Source: an uncultured Paraprevotella sp. (lineage in GTDB: Bacteria > Bacteroidota > Bacteroidia > Bacteroidales > Bacteroidaceae). From it: DNA of 36,329 nucleotides. Below the pieces are notes generated by a model. That model made no database searches, was not told the origin of the DNA, and saw only the letters and a list, made by a program, of their open reading frames with translations. A program made the position numbers and the translations under genes. The number at the start of each line of letters is the position of its first letter. Positions within the stretch are counted from its first letter, which is position 1. Shown one piece after another: positions 7,908 through 15,229 of the stretch. The stretch is taken from contig CALUNJ010000018.1 of the NCBI GenBank assembly GCA_944321975.1, positions 1 to 36,329 on the forward strand, written 5' to 3'.

Positions 7908-7915
7908 CAAAGGTA
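7908..7915 (-). promoter_or_regulatory. Bacteroidetes -7 box of the GNAT/trkH unit
   Basis: The minus strand reads TACCTTTG (TAnnTTTG), 20 nt upstream of the ATG at 7887. It supports the short start of the acetyltransferase. Confidence 0.7.
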
Positions 7916-8032
7916 AGAAAAAACAAAGGCTTCCCCCTCCTTTCTCCCGTTTTTTTTAAGTTCTCCGTTCGTCAGCCCGTCCGGATTTGCCACTTCACCT
8001 TACCCCACCTCCCTCACCTCACCCCACCTTCA

Positions 8033-8113
8033 CCTCTTCCGGATTTTCAACCACTTATGATAGAAAATCCTGATACTCAGTGGTGCCGGATTGAAAATCC
8101 GGCACGGGGAGGC
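8033..8113. repeat. CCGGATT-type palindromic repeat cluster
   Basis: A perfect small palindrome, GCCGGATT (8085-8092) with AATCCGGC (8096-8103), stands at the right. A left copy begins CCTCTTCCGGATTTT, and the whole is closed by CACGGGGAGG. The outer ends match the repeat at 2988-3022. Related but decayed copies are at 12593-12611 and 12739-12761. Confidence 0.6.
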
Positions 8114-8192
8114 GCGGGGGCGGCACAGGGTGCGCTCCCGCGCCTGCGATGACCTTATTTATATATAATAGGTGCGCCGCCGTGCGCAGGGG

Positions 8193-8615
8193 TCAGAACC
8201 ACCATTTCTTCTTCTTCCGCGGGGCCGGGCGGTCGGCTTCCCACTCTTCTTCCAGCAGTTGCGCCAGCGATTTCCGTTCGTGGATGAGGCGGTAGATGGT
8301 GCCCCAGTCCGGCAGTCCGCCTAAGTTGCGGTCGTCGATGAACAGGTCGGCTTTCAGCTTGCGGCTGTAGTGGCGGTTCTTTTCCGTGTCCTCTTCGGGG
8401 AAGTCCTTGTTCACGGCGTAGAACTCCACGCCGCGTTGGCGGCACCACTCCACGGCCTCGTCCAGCAGGCGCCCTTCGCGCACGCTCCACAGGATGAGTT
8501 GGTGGTGTTCCTCGATGAGTTTTTTCAAGGTTTCGGTGGCAAAAGGGATCTCGCGCCCGATTTCCGGGTAGCGGTGCTCCACGATGGTGCCGTCAAAGTC
8601 TATGGCTATGATCAT
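8193..8615 (-). CDS. Small HAD-superfamily hydrolase, BT_0820 family
   Basis: 140 aa from the ATG at 8615. The frame is open further upstream to 8873, but a -7 box at 8645-8652 lies just ahead of this ATG and the extra sequence runs over the divergent promoter. The HAD motif I is at the N-terminus (DFDGT, D6 and D8), followed by LILWSVREG as motif II region and LFIDDRN as motif IV. The length and these signatures fit the BT_0820 subfamily of capless HAD hydrolases; its substrate is unknown. The C-terminus is Lys/Trp-rich. Cytoplasmic, transcribed alone and divergently from the 1217-aa secreted protein gene. Confidence 0.88.
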   Translation of the reverse strand: MIIAIDFDGTIVEHRYPEIGREIPFATETLKKLIEEHHQLILWSVREGRLLDEAVEWCRQRGVEFYAVNKDFPEEDTEKNRHYSRKLKADLFIDDRNLGGLPDWGTIYRLIHERKSLAQLLEEEWEADRPAPRKKKKWWF

Positions 8616-8644
8616 GTTGTGTATAGGGTTTAGGTTTTCGGCTG

Positions 8645-8652
8645 CAAAGTTA
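8645..8652 (-). promoter_or_regulatory. Bacteroidetes -7 box of the HAD gene
   Basis: The minus strand reads TAACTTTG, matching TAnnTTTG, 29 nt ahead of the ATG at 8615. It is back-to-back with the promoter of the 8818 gene. Confidence 0.7.
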
Positions 8653-8747
8653 AGGGAAAAAAAGCGTCCTTCTGGAGCGAAAATGTTAAAATCGTGTTTC
8701 GGGATGATTTTTTTCCCCGATTTGTTTTTTGGTTCGAAAAATAAGTG

Positions 8748-8755
8748 TACTTTTG
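8748..8755 (+). promoter_or_regulatory. Bacteroidetes -7 box of the 1217-aa protein gene
   Basis: TACTTTTG matches TAnnTTTG. TTTG words lie upstream at 8721-8724 and 8728-8731, leaving gaps of 23 and 16 bp, so neither is a perfect -33 spacing. The leader to the ATG at 8818 is about 55 nt. Confidence 0.6.
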
Positions 8756-8817
8756 CTATCACATTAATCAATCCAGTGAAATAGAACGAGTGTTTAATTA
8801 ACTTAATTTCTGGCGAA

Positions 8818-11800
8818 ATGAAAAACAGATTACTTGCAGTCATGGCTATTTGCTGTGCAACGTCGTCCACCATGCCTTTGTGGGCTCAACAAGAGTGGGC
8901 GGATCCTGTCGTGCAGACCACCACGCCGAATCTGGACACGGAAGTGCCCGGGGTGCGTGAGTACTACATCCTGCACGTGGCTTCCCAACAGTTCCTGACC
9001 AATGGCAACTCGTATAACACGCAGTTGAGCGTGGGCACCACGGGTCAGCTGATTTCCATGGAATACGGCACGGAGCGCCAGCCGCTCTACGGCCAGGAAC
9101 CCCTGGTGAGCGGAGAGGGCTGGAAGCTGAACATGCTGAACGGGCCGACCAACTCCGGATTCCATGAGATTTACGCGGTGAGCAGCTCGCAGGCTTATGT
9201 GGACGCCAACGCCCAAGGCCACACGCTGTGGCAGATCCTGCCCAACGAAAACGGCACTTACCGCATCAAGATCGTAGACCAGGATGACGTGTACGGCTTG
9301 GCGAGCGAAGACCCCGTGACGATGAACGGCGTGTGGGGCGTGGCCGACAGTGCCTCCACGGTGGTGCATCCGTTTGTCGACAAGTCTGCCGGCGAGGCTT
9401 GGGAAGTGTATGAGACCGACTGGGCGTTTGTCACGCCCGAGGCCTACGACGCCTTCATGGCCCGCAAGGAGTTCAAGCCCATCCTGGAAGACGCTGCCGA
9501 GGAAGGATTCCCCGACATCCAGAGATTCTCCGACATCTATACGAACGAGGCTTCCACGGCTGAGGAAATCCGCCGTGCCATGGTAGAGCTTCCGGCTGCC
9601 GTGATCAACTGGCAGAGTTCCGGCGCCACGCCGGAGAACCCGGGCGACTTCACCTCGGCCATCATCAACAACGACTTCACGAACGGCACGAACGGCTGGA
9701 CCAGCAGCGGTGCAGTGGCAAATGTAGGGCACCAAGGTTCCTCCTACACGGATGTCAACGGCGAGAATGAGATGGTGGGCTTTGCCGAGCAGTGGAAGAA
9801 CGGCCAGGCTCTGGGTAATGACTTCGATATCAACCAGACGTTGGTGGGCCTGCCCACCGGCAAATACCGCCTGAGCGCGACGAGCATCGGCTATTGGCAG
9901 AAGGACCGCACGGTGACCCCGACGGGCGTGTACCTCTATGCCGAGAGCGGCGGGCTGGAAATGCGCGCCGAGGCACACACCCTCGCCTTCGGCGGAAACC
10001 ATGGCACCGAAGATCCCACAGTGGTTCCCCAGCCGCGTGCGGTGTCGCTGGAGTTCTATGCCCCGGTGGGCGAAGTCAAGGTGGGCTTCAAGACCGTGGA
10101 GACGAACTGCAACTGGGCCGGTGTCGACAACTTCAAGTTGGAATACCTGGGCCCGGTGGAAGGCGGCATGGGTGAGAACCTGCGCTCCGTGGCGGCCGAA
10201 CTGAAGGCCCAGATGGACGGCTACGTGGCCAACAACAACACGTACTCCGCCGCCGGGCAGCAACGTGCCACGGAGCTGTTGGCCCTGGCCGAGGAGGCTG
10301 CCTCCAACACCGAACTGGGCGACGACTCGCTGATCGCCATCGCCAACACCATCCAGGCCGAGAAGGTGGCCTTGCAGGCCGACGTGGCAGCTTATGAGAC
10401 GCTGTACACCTTCGTCAACACGACGATGAACTCCTACTTCACGGGCGACTACGCTTCGTTGTCGACCATCGGCTCGTTGGGACAGTACCGCAACACCCTG
10501 CGCGCGCAATATAACCAGAAGACCTTCGACCCGGCACAGGCCGACAGCCTGCAGGCCACGGCCGACCGCATGTTCACGCAGGCCGTGTCGGAAGCCCTCG
10601 CCTCCGGCGAGACCACGAACGTGACCGGACTGGCGGCGAACCCGAACTTCACCGGCAGCAACAGCGGCTGGACGAAGACCGGCGCGAATAACGGCGAATT
10701 CAAATACGGCAACAACGTGGCCGAGGTATGGCAGGGTTCTTCCTATGAAGTGGCCCAGGAACTGACGGGGCTGCCCGAAGGCTCATACCGCATCACCGCG
10801 CAGGCATTCGGCCGCGAGACGGGCACGGAAGGCGCGGCCATCGCCTTCAACTCCGCCGACCCGAGAGCCAACGTCCTGTCCTACCTTTTCGGCAACAGCG
10901 CACGCGCGAAGGTGCCTTCGGTGTTCGAACACACGTTTGCTTCCAATGAGGAGCTGGCCGGCAACGGCGTGCAGGTGACGAACACGGGCACGGCACTGGA
11001 CGGCCAATGGGTGGTCAACGGCGTGGCCGGCGCGGAAGCCGCCTTTGCTGCAGGCGACGGGACGAACTTCGAGGTCTCGATCGACTGCTACGTGGAAGCC
11101 GACGGGGTGCTCCGCTTCGGTATCAGCATGCCGGAAGGCCCGAACTCCAACAACTGGACGCTCTTTGACAACTTCCGCATCGAATACCTGCCGGGCAGCA
11201 TGGTCGGCGCAGTGGCCGGCTTGGAGGCCAAACGCGAAGAGGCCAACACGATGCTGAACGACGGCGGCTACATGACGGAAGACGCCGAGGAGGCACTGAC
11301 CAACGCCGTGCTGGATGCCGACATGGCCATTTCCGATCCGGACAACCTCTCGAAGGATACCTACGAGGCGACCTTGGCCGCTCTGGAGACCGCCATTGAG
11401 CTGGGCACGAATGCCCGCGAGGCCGTGCAGCACGTGAGCGACGTGGCCACCACTTACATGAATGAATATGAGGATGGCATGTATGACGCTTATGATCCCG
11501 CGCTGGCCGAAGAATTGGCAGTGCTGGCCGATGAAGCCCTCACGGTAGTGGACGGGGACATCTATGAGACCATCGAGGATGCCGAACAGGCCGTGATTGA
11601 CATGAACAACGCCTACGGCACCATGATGAAGGCCACCCTCGACTTGTCGACCGCTTCGAAGGACACGCCGGTCGACGTGACCAACCTGATGCGCAACCCG
11701 CGCTTCCAGACGGTTTCCAACGGCGCATACACCTTCACCCGCAACGGCTGGGACGGCGACGCCCTGTCCAACGAACCGAAGGCCGACGGGACGTTTGCGA

Positions 11801-12471
11801 CGGATTCCCTGGCCGAGTTCTTCAACACGCCGAAGTTCGAGGTTTACCAGACGCTCTACAACTTGGATCAGGGCTATTACCGCCTGAAAGTGGCCGGCTT
11901 CTACCGCCACGGCGACCAGACGCCTGCCGCCATCTCGCACCGCGACGGCACGGAGGTACTTCCGGTGAAGCTCTACGCCCAGACGGAAAGCGAAACGCAC
12001 GAGGAGGCTCTGCCTTCCCTCTTCTCCGTGGTGATGAACGAGAAGTTCACTACAAGTTCTATGGTGCTGCCGGATTCCCTCTTCCCGGACATCGACCAGG
12101 CTTACCACTGCGTGGTGAACGGCAAGGACGATGCCAAGGTGGCCATGAACCACGGCTTCTACCGCACGGAAGTGACCTTCTACGTGAAGGCCGGCGAGTC
12201 GCTCCGCTTGGGTCTGCGTAAGGACTATGAGATGGTGAACGACTGGTGTCCGTTCGACGACTTCGAGATGCAGTATCTCGGCGACGGCGAAGAGAACCGT
12301 CCGGATGCCATCGGCGACGTGATCACCGACGCTACGGCCGAAGTGGTGGCCACCGAATGGTACACGATCGACGGCATGCGCATCGAAGAACCGAAGCAAG
12401 CAGGCATCTACGTCCGCGTGAATATCATGAGCGACGGTTCGAAGCAAGGCAAGACCGTGGCCGTGAAATAA
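8818..12471 (+). CDS. Large secreted multi-modular protein with carbohydrate-binding-like modules
   Basis: 1217 aa with a signal peptide ending near WAQQ (23-26) and no lipobox. I see: a beta-rich N-terminal region (about 45-190) with a look of a ricin-type trefoil (YYILHVASQQFLT, then AVSSSQAYVDAN); three beta-sandwich-like modules (about 281-445, 605-792, 957-1160), each opening with an N-x-x-F/N-P-x-F...GW pattern and closing with FDxF/DNF...YLG-type strands as in CBM4/9-like folds; helical FIVAR-like linkers between them (about 450-600 and 800-945); and a C-terminal tail (about 1165-1217) shared with three other proteins here. No catalytic domain is recognised. Its role is probably glycan binding in the periplasm or outside the cell. 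Function unproven. Confidence 0.8.
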   Translation: MKNRLLAVMAICCATSSTMPLWAQQEWADPVVQTTTPNLDTEVPGVREYYILHVASQQFLTNGNSYNTQLSVGTTGQLISMEYGTERQPLYGQEPLVSGEGWKLNMLNGPTNSGFHEIYAVSSSQAYVDANAQGHTLWQILPNENGTYRIKIVDQDDVYGLASEDPVTMNGVWGVADSASTVVHPFVDKSAGEAWEVYETDWAFVTPEAYDAFMARKEFKPILEDAAEEGFPDIQRFSDIYTNEASTAEEIRRAMVELPAAVINWQSSGATPENPGDFTSAIINNDFTNGTNGWTSSGAVANVGHQGSSYTDVNGENEMVGFAEQWKNGQALGNDFDINQTLVGLPTGKYRLSATSIGYWQKDRTVTPTGVYLYAESGGLEMRAEAHTLAFGGNHGTEDPTVVPQPRAVSLEFYAPVGEVKVGFKTVETNCNWAGVDNFKLEYLGPVEGGMGENLRSVAAELKAQMDGYVANNNTYSAAGQQRATELLALAEEAASNTELGDDSLIAIANTIQAEKVALQADVAAYETLYTFVNTTMNSYFTGDYASLSTIGSLGQYRNTLRAQYNQKTFDPAQADSLQATADRMFTQAVSEALASGETTNVTGLAANPNFTGSNSGWTKTGANNGEFKYGNNVAEVWQGSSYEVAQELTGLPEGSYRITAQAFGRETGTEGAAIAFNSADPRANVLSYLFGNSARAKVPSVFEHTFASNEELAGNGVQVTNTGTALDGQWVVNGVAGAEAAFAAGDGTNFEVSIDCYVEADGVLRFGISMPEGPNSNNWTLFDNFRIEYLPGSMVGAVAGLEAKREEANTMLNDGGYMTEDAEEALTNAVLDADMAISDPDNLSKDTYEATLAALETAIELGTNAREAVQHVSDVATTYMNEYEDGMYDAYDPALAEELAVLADEALTVVDGDIYETIEDAEQAVIDMNNAYGTMMKATLDLSTASKDTPVDVTNLMRNPRFQTVSNGAYTFTRNGWDGDALSNEPKADGTFATDSLAEFFNTPKFEVYQTLYNLDQGYYRLKVAGFYRHGDQTPAAISHRDGTEVLPVKLYAQTESETHEEALPSLFSVVMNEKFTTSSMVLPDSLFPDIDQAYHCVVNGKDDAKVAMNHGFYRTEVTFYVKAGESLRLGLRKDYEMVNDWCPFDDFEMQYLGDGEENRPDAIGDVITDATAEVVATEWYTIDGMRIEEPKQAGIYVRVNIMSDGSKQGKTVAVK

Positions 12472-12525
12472 GGAACGGATATATTACATTTTTAAATAGG
12501 TTCATTTAGATTATTTTGAAGTGAG

Positions 12526-12560
12526 AGGGGAAGCCGATGTGAATCGTCTTCCCCTTTTTT
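12526..12560 (+). terminator. Intrinsic terminator after the 1217-aa protein gene
   Basis: AGGGGAAG (12526-12533) pairs with CTTCCCCT (12548-12555) around a 14-nt loop, followed by a run of T. Confidence 0.75.
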
Positions 12561-12738
12561 CGTGCCTTTATGTCCCCGTGCCGCCGTATCCGTGCCGGAG
12601 CAATCCGGCATCACAGCGTGTGAGGAATTTCTCATCCGAAAAAGAACTTTGGTTCGTGCCACATGCGCATATGCAGCGTCCCAAAGGGAAATACGCGGGG
12701 GAGAGGGATTGGCGGATTGAACATCCCCATATCCTGTA

Positions 12739-12761
12739 CTTCCGAATTGCAAATCCTGAAG
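12739..12761. repeat. Decayed CCGGATT-type palindrome
   Basis: CTTCCGAATT and AAATCCTGAAG form imperfect inverted arms around GC, resembling the repeats at 2988 and 8033. A further imperfect copy (GCCGGAGCAATCCGGC) lies at about 12594-12609. Confidence 0.45.
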
Positions 12762-12845
12762 GAGGGGGGAGGGCGGCCCCTGCTCAAAAGGGATGACGCG
12801 GAAACCGGACCTTGAAAGGTGAAAAAATGCAAAAACAGGGGCGGA

Positions 12846-12874
12846 GGTTACATGGTCAAAAAAAGATGTAACAC
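12846..12874 (+). promoter_or_regulatory. Putative activator site: two half-sites 21 bp apart
   Basis: GGTTACAT (12846-12853) and TGTAACAC (12867-12874) start 21 bp apart, with the second ending 30 bp before the -7 box. The same arrangement precedes the genes at 15230 and 19769, where the half-sites fit TGWTACAT better. Here GTTACAT and ATGTAAC (12866-12872) also form an inverted repeat, so the copy is less certain. Confidence 0.5.
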
Positions 12875-12904
12875 GGGAATAGACGTTTTTTTGGACAAAC
12901 CACC

Positions 12905-12912
12905 TACTTTTG
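12905..12912 (+). promoter_or_regulatory. Bacteroidetes -7 box of the duplicated-module gene
   Basis: TACTTTTG matches TAnnTTTG. Transcription would begin near 12916-12920, so the ATG at 12920 would be almost leaderless and the ATG at 12953 is preferred. Confidence 0.65.
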
Positions 12913-12952
12913 TGCCGTAATGATTCATTCAATTTTTAAAACACATGAAGCA

Positions 12953-14956
12953 ATGGTACAAAGACTTTTAAAGAAATGTATGTGTCTGGCGCTCTTTCTG
13001 TGGGGCGCGGGACTGGCGCATGCCGAGGAAGGCGCGCCGGTGGAACTGACGTTTGACGAATCGGGCAAGGCTTACCTCTATCCTGCCGACCTGGTGGCCA
13101 CGGGCATGACGCTCGACGCGGAGACGGGCGTGCTGACCAAAGACGCGGAAGGCGCGGCCAGCCTCACGGTCCACTTGGGCGACGTGGACTTCTCGGACGT
13201 GACACGCATCGACGTGAGCGTGGACGTGTCGGCGGAGAACGGCTACAGCGACCTGATTTCATGCACCATCGTGCGGAGCCAGACGGAGGACATCAATGCC
13301 TGGTACACGTCCCGTTATGGCATCAACTATGCCGATGGCGACTACCAGTCGCGCAGCGGGCACATCAAGGAAATCGTGATGGCCGCGAACGACACAATGA
13401 TGGGCCAGATGAAGCTCAACTCCATCTGCATCACGAAGGACATGTCGGTGGAAATCCCGGTGGAAGAGGGTGAGACCAGCCTGGCGGAGATCCCCTACCA
13501 GGTGTTGACCGACGGGACTTGGAATCCCGGCACGCCGGACTGGAACGTGGGCAACGGCGAGCAGAACACCATTTATGGCCGCGGCAGCACGGTGCCGACC
13601 TACTACGCCGACCTGAGCGAATATGACGAGCTGAGAATCTATCAGACCGCGGGCGACCCCGTGCGCGTGTTCTTCTTCAACGACCTGAGCGACAGCTACA
13701 TGCCCGGCGACCAGCCCGAGTCCGACTATTACCTCCTGGTGAACACCACGACGGAGCCTGCCCTGGTGGTGGGCGAGACCTATTCCAGCGTGGACCTGAA
13801 GGCCATCAAGGAGAAGTTCGGCTCCGCCAAGCTGATCGCCATCAAGGCTTCGGCCTTCAACACGACGGCCACGGTGGACAAAATCGCGGTGGCGCTGTCG
13901 GCCTCCGGCGAGGAAGATCCGGACGCGCCGGTGGAACTGACCTTTGACGAGTCGGGCAAGGCCTATGTGGACCTCGCCGACCTGGAAGTGACGGGCATGA
14001 CGCTCGACGCGGAGACGGGCTTGCTGGCCAAGGACGCGGAAGGCGCGGCCAGCCTCACGATCCACTTGGGCGACGTGGACTTCTCGGACGTGACACGCAT
14101 CGACGTGAGCGTGGACGTGTCGGCGGAGAACGGCTACAGCGACCTGATTTCATGCACCATCGTGCGGAGCCAGACGGAGGACATCAATGCCTGGTACACG
14201 TCCCGTTATGGCATCAACTATGCCGATGGCGACTACCAGTCGCGCAGCGGGCACATCAAGGAAATCGTGATGGCCGCGAACGACACAATGATGGGCCAGA
14301 TGAAGCTCAACTCCATCTGCATCACGAAGGACATGTCGGTGGAAATCCCGGTGGAAGAGGGTGAGACCAGCCTGGCGGAGATCCCCTACCAGGTGTTGAC
14401 CGACGGGACTTGGAATCCCGGCACGCCGGACTGGAACGTGGGCAACGGCGAGCAGAACACCATTTATGGCCGCGGCAGCACGGTGCCGACCTACTACGCC
14501 GACCTGAGCGAATATGACGAGCTGAGAATCTATCAGACCGCGGGCGACCCCGTGCGCGTGTTCTTCTTCAACGACCTGAGCGACAGCTACATGCCCGGCG
14601 ACCAGCCCGAGTCCGACTATTACCTCCTGGTGAACACCACGACGGAGCCTGCCCTGGTGGTGGGCGAGACCTATTCCAGCGTGGACCTGAAGGCCATCAA
14701 GGAGAAGTTCGGCTTCGCCAAACTGATCGCCATCAAGGCTTCCGCCTTCAACACGACGGCCACGGTGGGCAAGATCGCGCTCGTGAAGTCGGAAGACATC
14801 GGCACCTCCATCGGCACGGCTGAAAAGGCCGCCGGGGACGCAGCGACCGTGGAAGCCATCTACGACCTGTCGGGCCGCCGCGTGGATGCGCCGGTGAAGG
14901 GCGTGAACCTGGTGAAGATGTCCGACGGACGGGTGAAGAAAGTAATCGTAGACTGA
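12953..14956 (+). CDS. Secreted protein made of two near-identical ~297-aa units, CBM-like
   Basis: 667 aa from the ATG at 12953 (MVQRLLKKC...), chosen because the promoter leaves almost no leader for the ATG at 12920. The signal peptide ends at AHAEE. Two tandem units follow (about 28-324 and 325-620), offset exactly 891 bp, with 654 bp of perfect DNA identity. Each unit looks like two beta-sandwich domains: one with DFSDVTRIDVSVDVS, the other with YYADLSEYDELRIYQ, the latter similar in pattern to the C-terminal module of the neighbouring GH5-GH43 protein. The last ~45 residues are the shared tail (IYDLSGRRVDAPVKG...SDGRVKK). No catalytic motif seen; glycan binding is inferred. It has its own promoter and terminator. 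Confidence 0.8.
   Translation: MVQRLLKKCMCLALFLWGAGLAHAEEGAPVELTFDESGKAYLYPADLVATGMTLDAETGVLTKDAEGAASLTVHLGDVDFSDVTRIDVSVDVSAENGYSDLISCTIVRSQTEDINAWYTSRYGINYADGDYQSRSGHIKEIVMAANDTMMGQMKLNSICITKDMSVEIPVEEGETSLAEIPYQVLTDGTWNPGTPDWNVGNGEQNTIYGRGSTVPTYYADLSEYDELRIYQTAGDPVRVFFFNDLSDSYMPGDQPESDYYLLVNTTTEPALVVGETYSSVDLKAIKEKFGSAKLIAIKASAFNTTATVDKIAVALSASGEEDPDAPVELTFDESGKAYVDLADLEVTGMTLDAETGLLAKDAEGAASLTIHLGDVDFSDVTRIDVSVDVSAENGYSDLISCTIVRSQTEDINAWYTSRYGINYADGDYQSRSGHIKEIVMAANDTMMGQMKLNSICITKDMSVEIPVEEGETSLAEIPYQVLTDGTWNPGTPDWNVGNGEQNTIYGRGSTVPTYYADLSEYDELRIYQTAGDPVRVFFFNDLSDSYMPGDQPESDYYLLVNTTTEPALVVGETYSSVDLKAIKEKFGFAKLIAIKASAFNTTATVGKIALVKSEDIGTSIGTAEKAAGDAATVEAIYDLSGRRVDAPVKGVNLVKMSDGRVKKVIVD
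13034..13924 (+). repeat. Intragenic tandem duplication, unit 1
   Basis: First 891-bp unit. Bases 13170-13823 are identical, base for base, to 14061-14714. Confidence 0.95.
13925..14815 (+). repeat. Intragenic tandem duplication, unit 2
   Basis: Second unit, in frame with the first. It differs in a handful of bases in the first ~140 bp and diverges after about 14770, where it joins the C-terminal tail. Confidence 0.9.
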
Positions 14957-14990
14957 GATAAGGAAAAACCAGAAGAAGTCGAAAAGTGTC

Positions 14991-15067
14991 TCCCCGCACA
15001 GGGGGATCTTTAGATTTTGATTTTTAGAGCGGCCGCGCTGGGAAGTGATTTTCCGGCGCGGTTTTTT
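14991..15067 (+). terminator. Terminator region with two tandem hairpins
   Basis: The first hairpin is TCCCC (14991-14995) with GGGGA (15002-15006), followed by a T-rich stretch. The second is CCGCGCTGG (15033-15041) with CCGGCGCGG (15053-15061), followed by seven T. The core CTGGGAAGTGATTTTCCGG of the second is identical in the terminator at 18964-18998. Confidence 0.8.
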
Positions 15068-15138
15068 TAGGCCGGCGTGCGGGCCTGCGGGGGCAGAATT
15101 CCCTTTTCCGCAAAAAAAAACGAAGAAAAACGGGCTGA

Positions 15139-15167
15139 TGATACATTCTCGAAGATATCTGTTACAT
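15139..15167 (+). promoter_or_regulatory. Putative activator site: TGATACAT / TGTTACAT direct repeat
   Basis: TGATACAT (15139-15146) and TGTTACAT (15160-15167) are direct repeats 21 bp apart; the second ends 29 bp before the -7 box. The region aligns without gaps to 19677-19742, with TTACATTTC and AAACGC also shared. The spacing fits a dimeric activator such as an AraC-type output domain of a hybrid two-component system. Confidence 0.65.
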
Positions 15168-15196
15168 TTCAGAAACGCAAAATGCGGGATTTTGTC

Positions 15197-15204
15197 TATT
15201 TTTG
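15197..15204 (+). promoter_or_regulatory. Bacteroidetes -7 box of the GH5-GH43 gene
   Basis: TATTTTTG matches TAnnTTTG and is identical to the box before the GH115 gene. The leader to the ATG at 15230 is about 20 nt. Confidence 0.7.
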
Positions 15205-15229
15205 CCGCAAACAAATAGAGGGAAGACAC

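Larger units (their letters stand above)
7888..8192. other. Intergenic region between GNAT and HAD genes
   Basis: 305 bp. It contains the GNAT promoter (7908-7915), a polypyrimidine stretch (about 7975-8035), a CCGGATT palindromic repeat cluster (8033-8113), and the sequence just after the HAD stop. No gene is supported. Confidence 0.7.
12472..12952. other. Intergenic region 5' of the duplicated-module gene
   Basis: 481 bp with no supported gene. It contains a terminator hairpin (12526-12560), decayed CCGGATT-type palindromes (12593-12611, 12739-12761), then a regulatory pair of half-sites (12846-12874) and a -7 box (12905-12912). Confidence 0.7.

Noticed and set aside
8684..8712. TGTTAAAA and TGATTTTT, 21 bp apart, ahead of the 8818 gene
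   Set aside because: The offset fits the regulon site, but the half-sites match only 6/8 and 5/8 in AT-rich sequence and lie 35 bp from the -7 box. Too weak to call.
12920..12952. Upstream ATG for the duplicated-module protein
   Set aside because: The -7 box at 12905-12912 leaves almost no leader, and the ATG at 12953 gives a better signal peptide.
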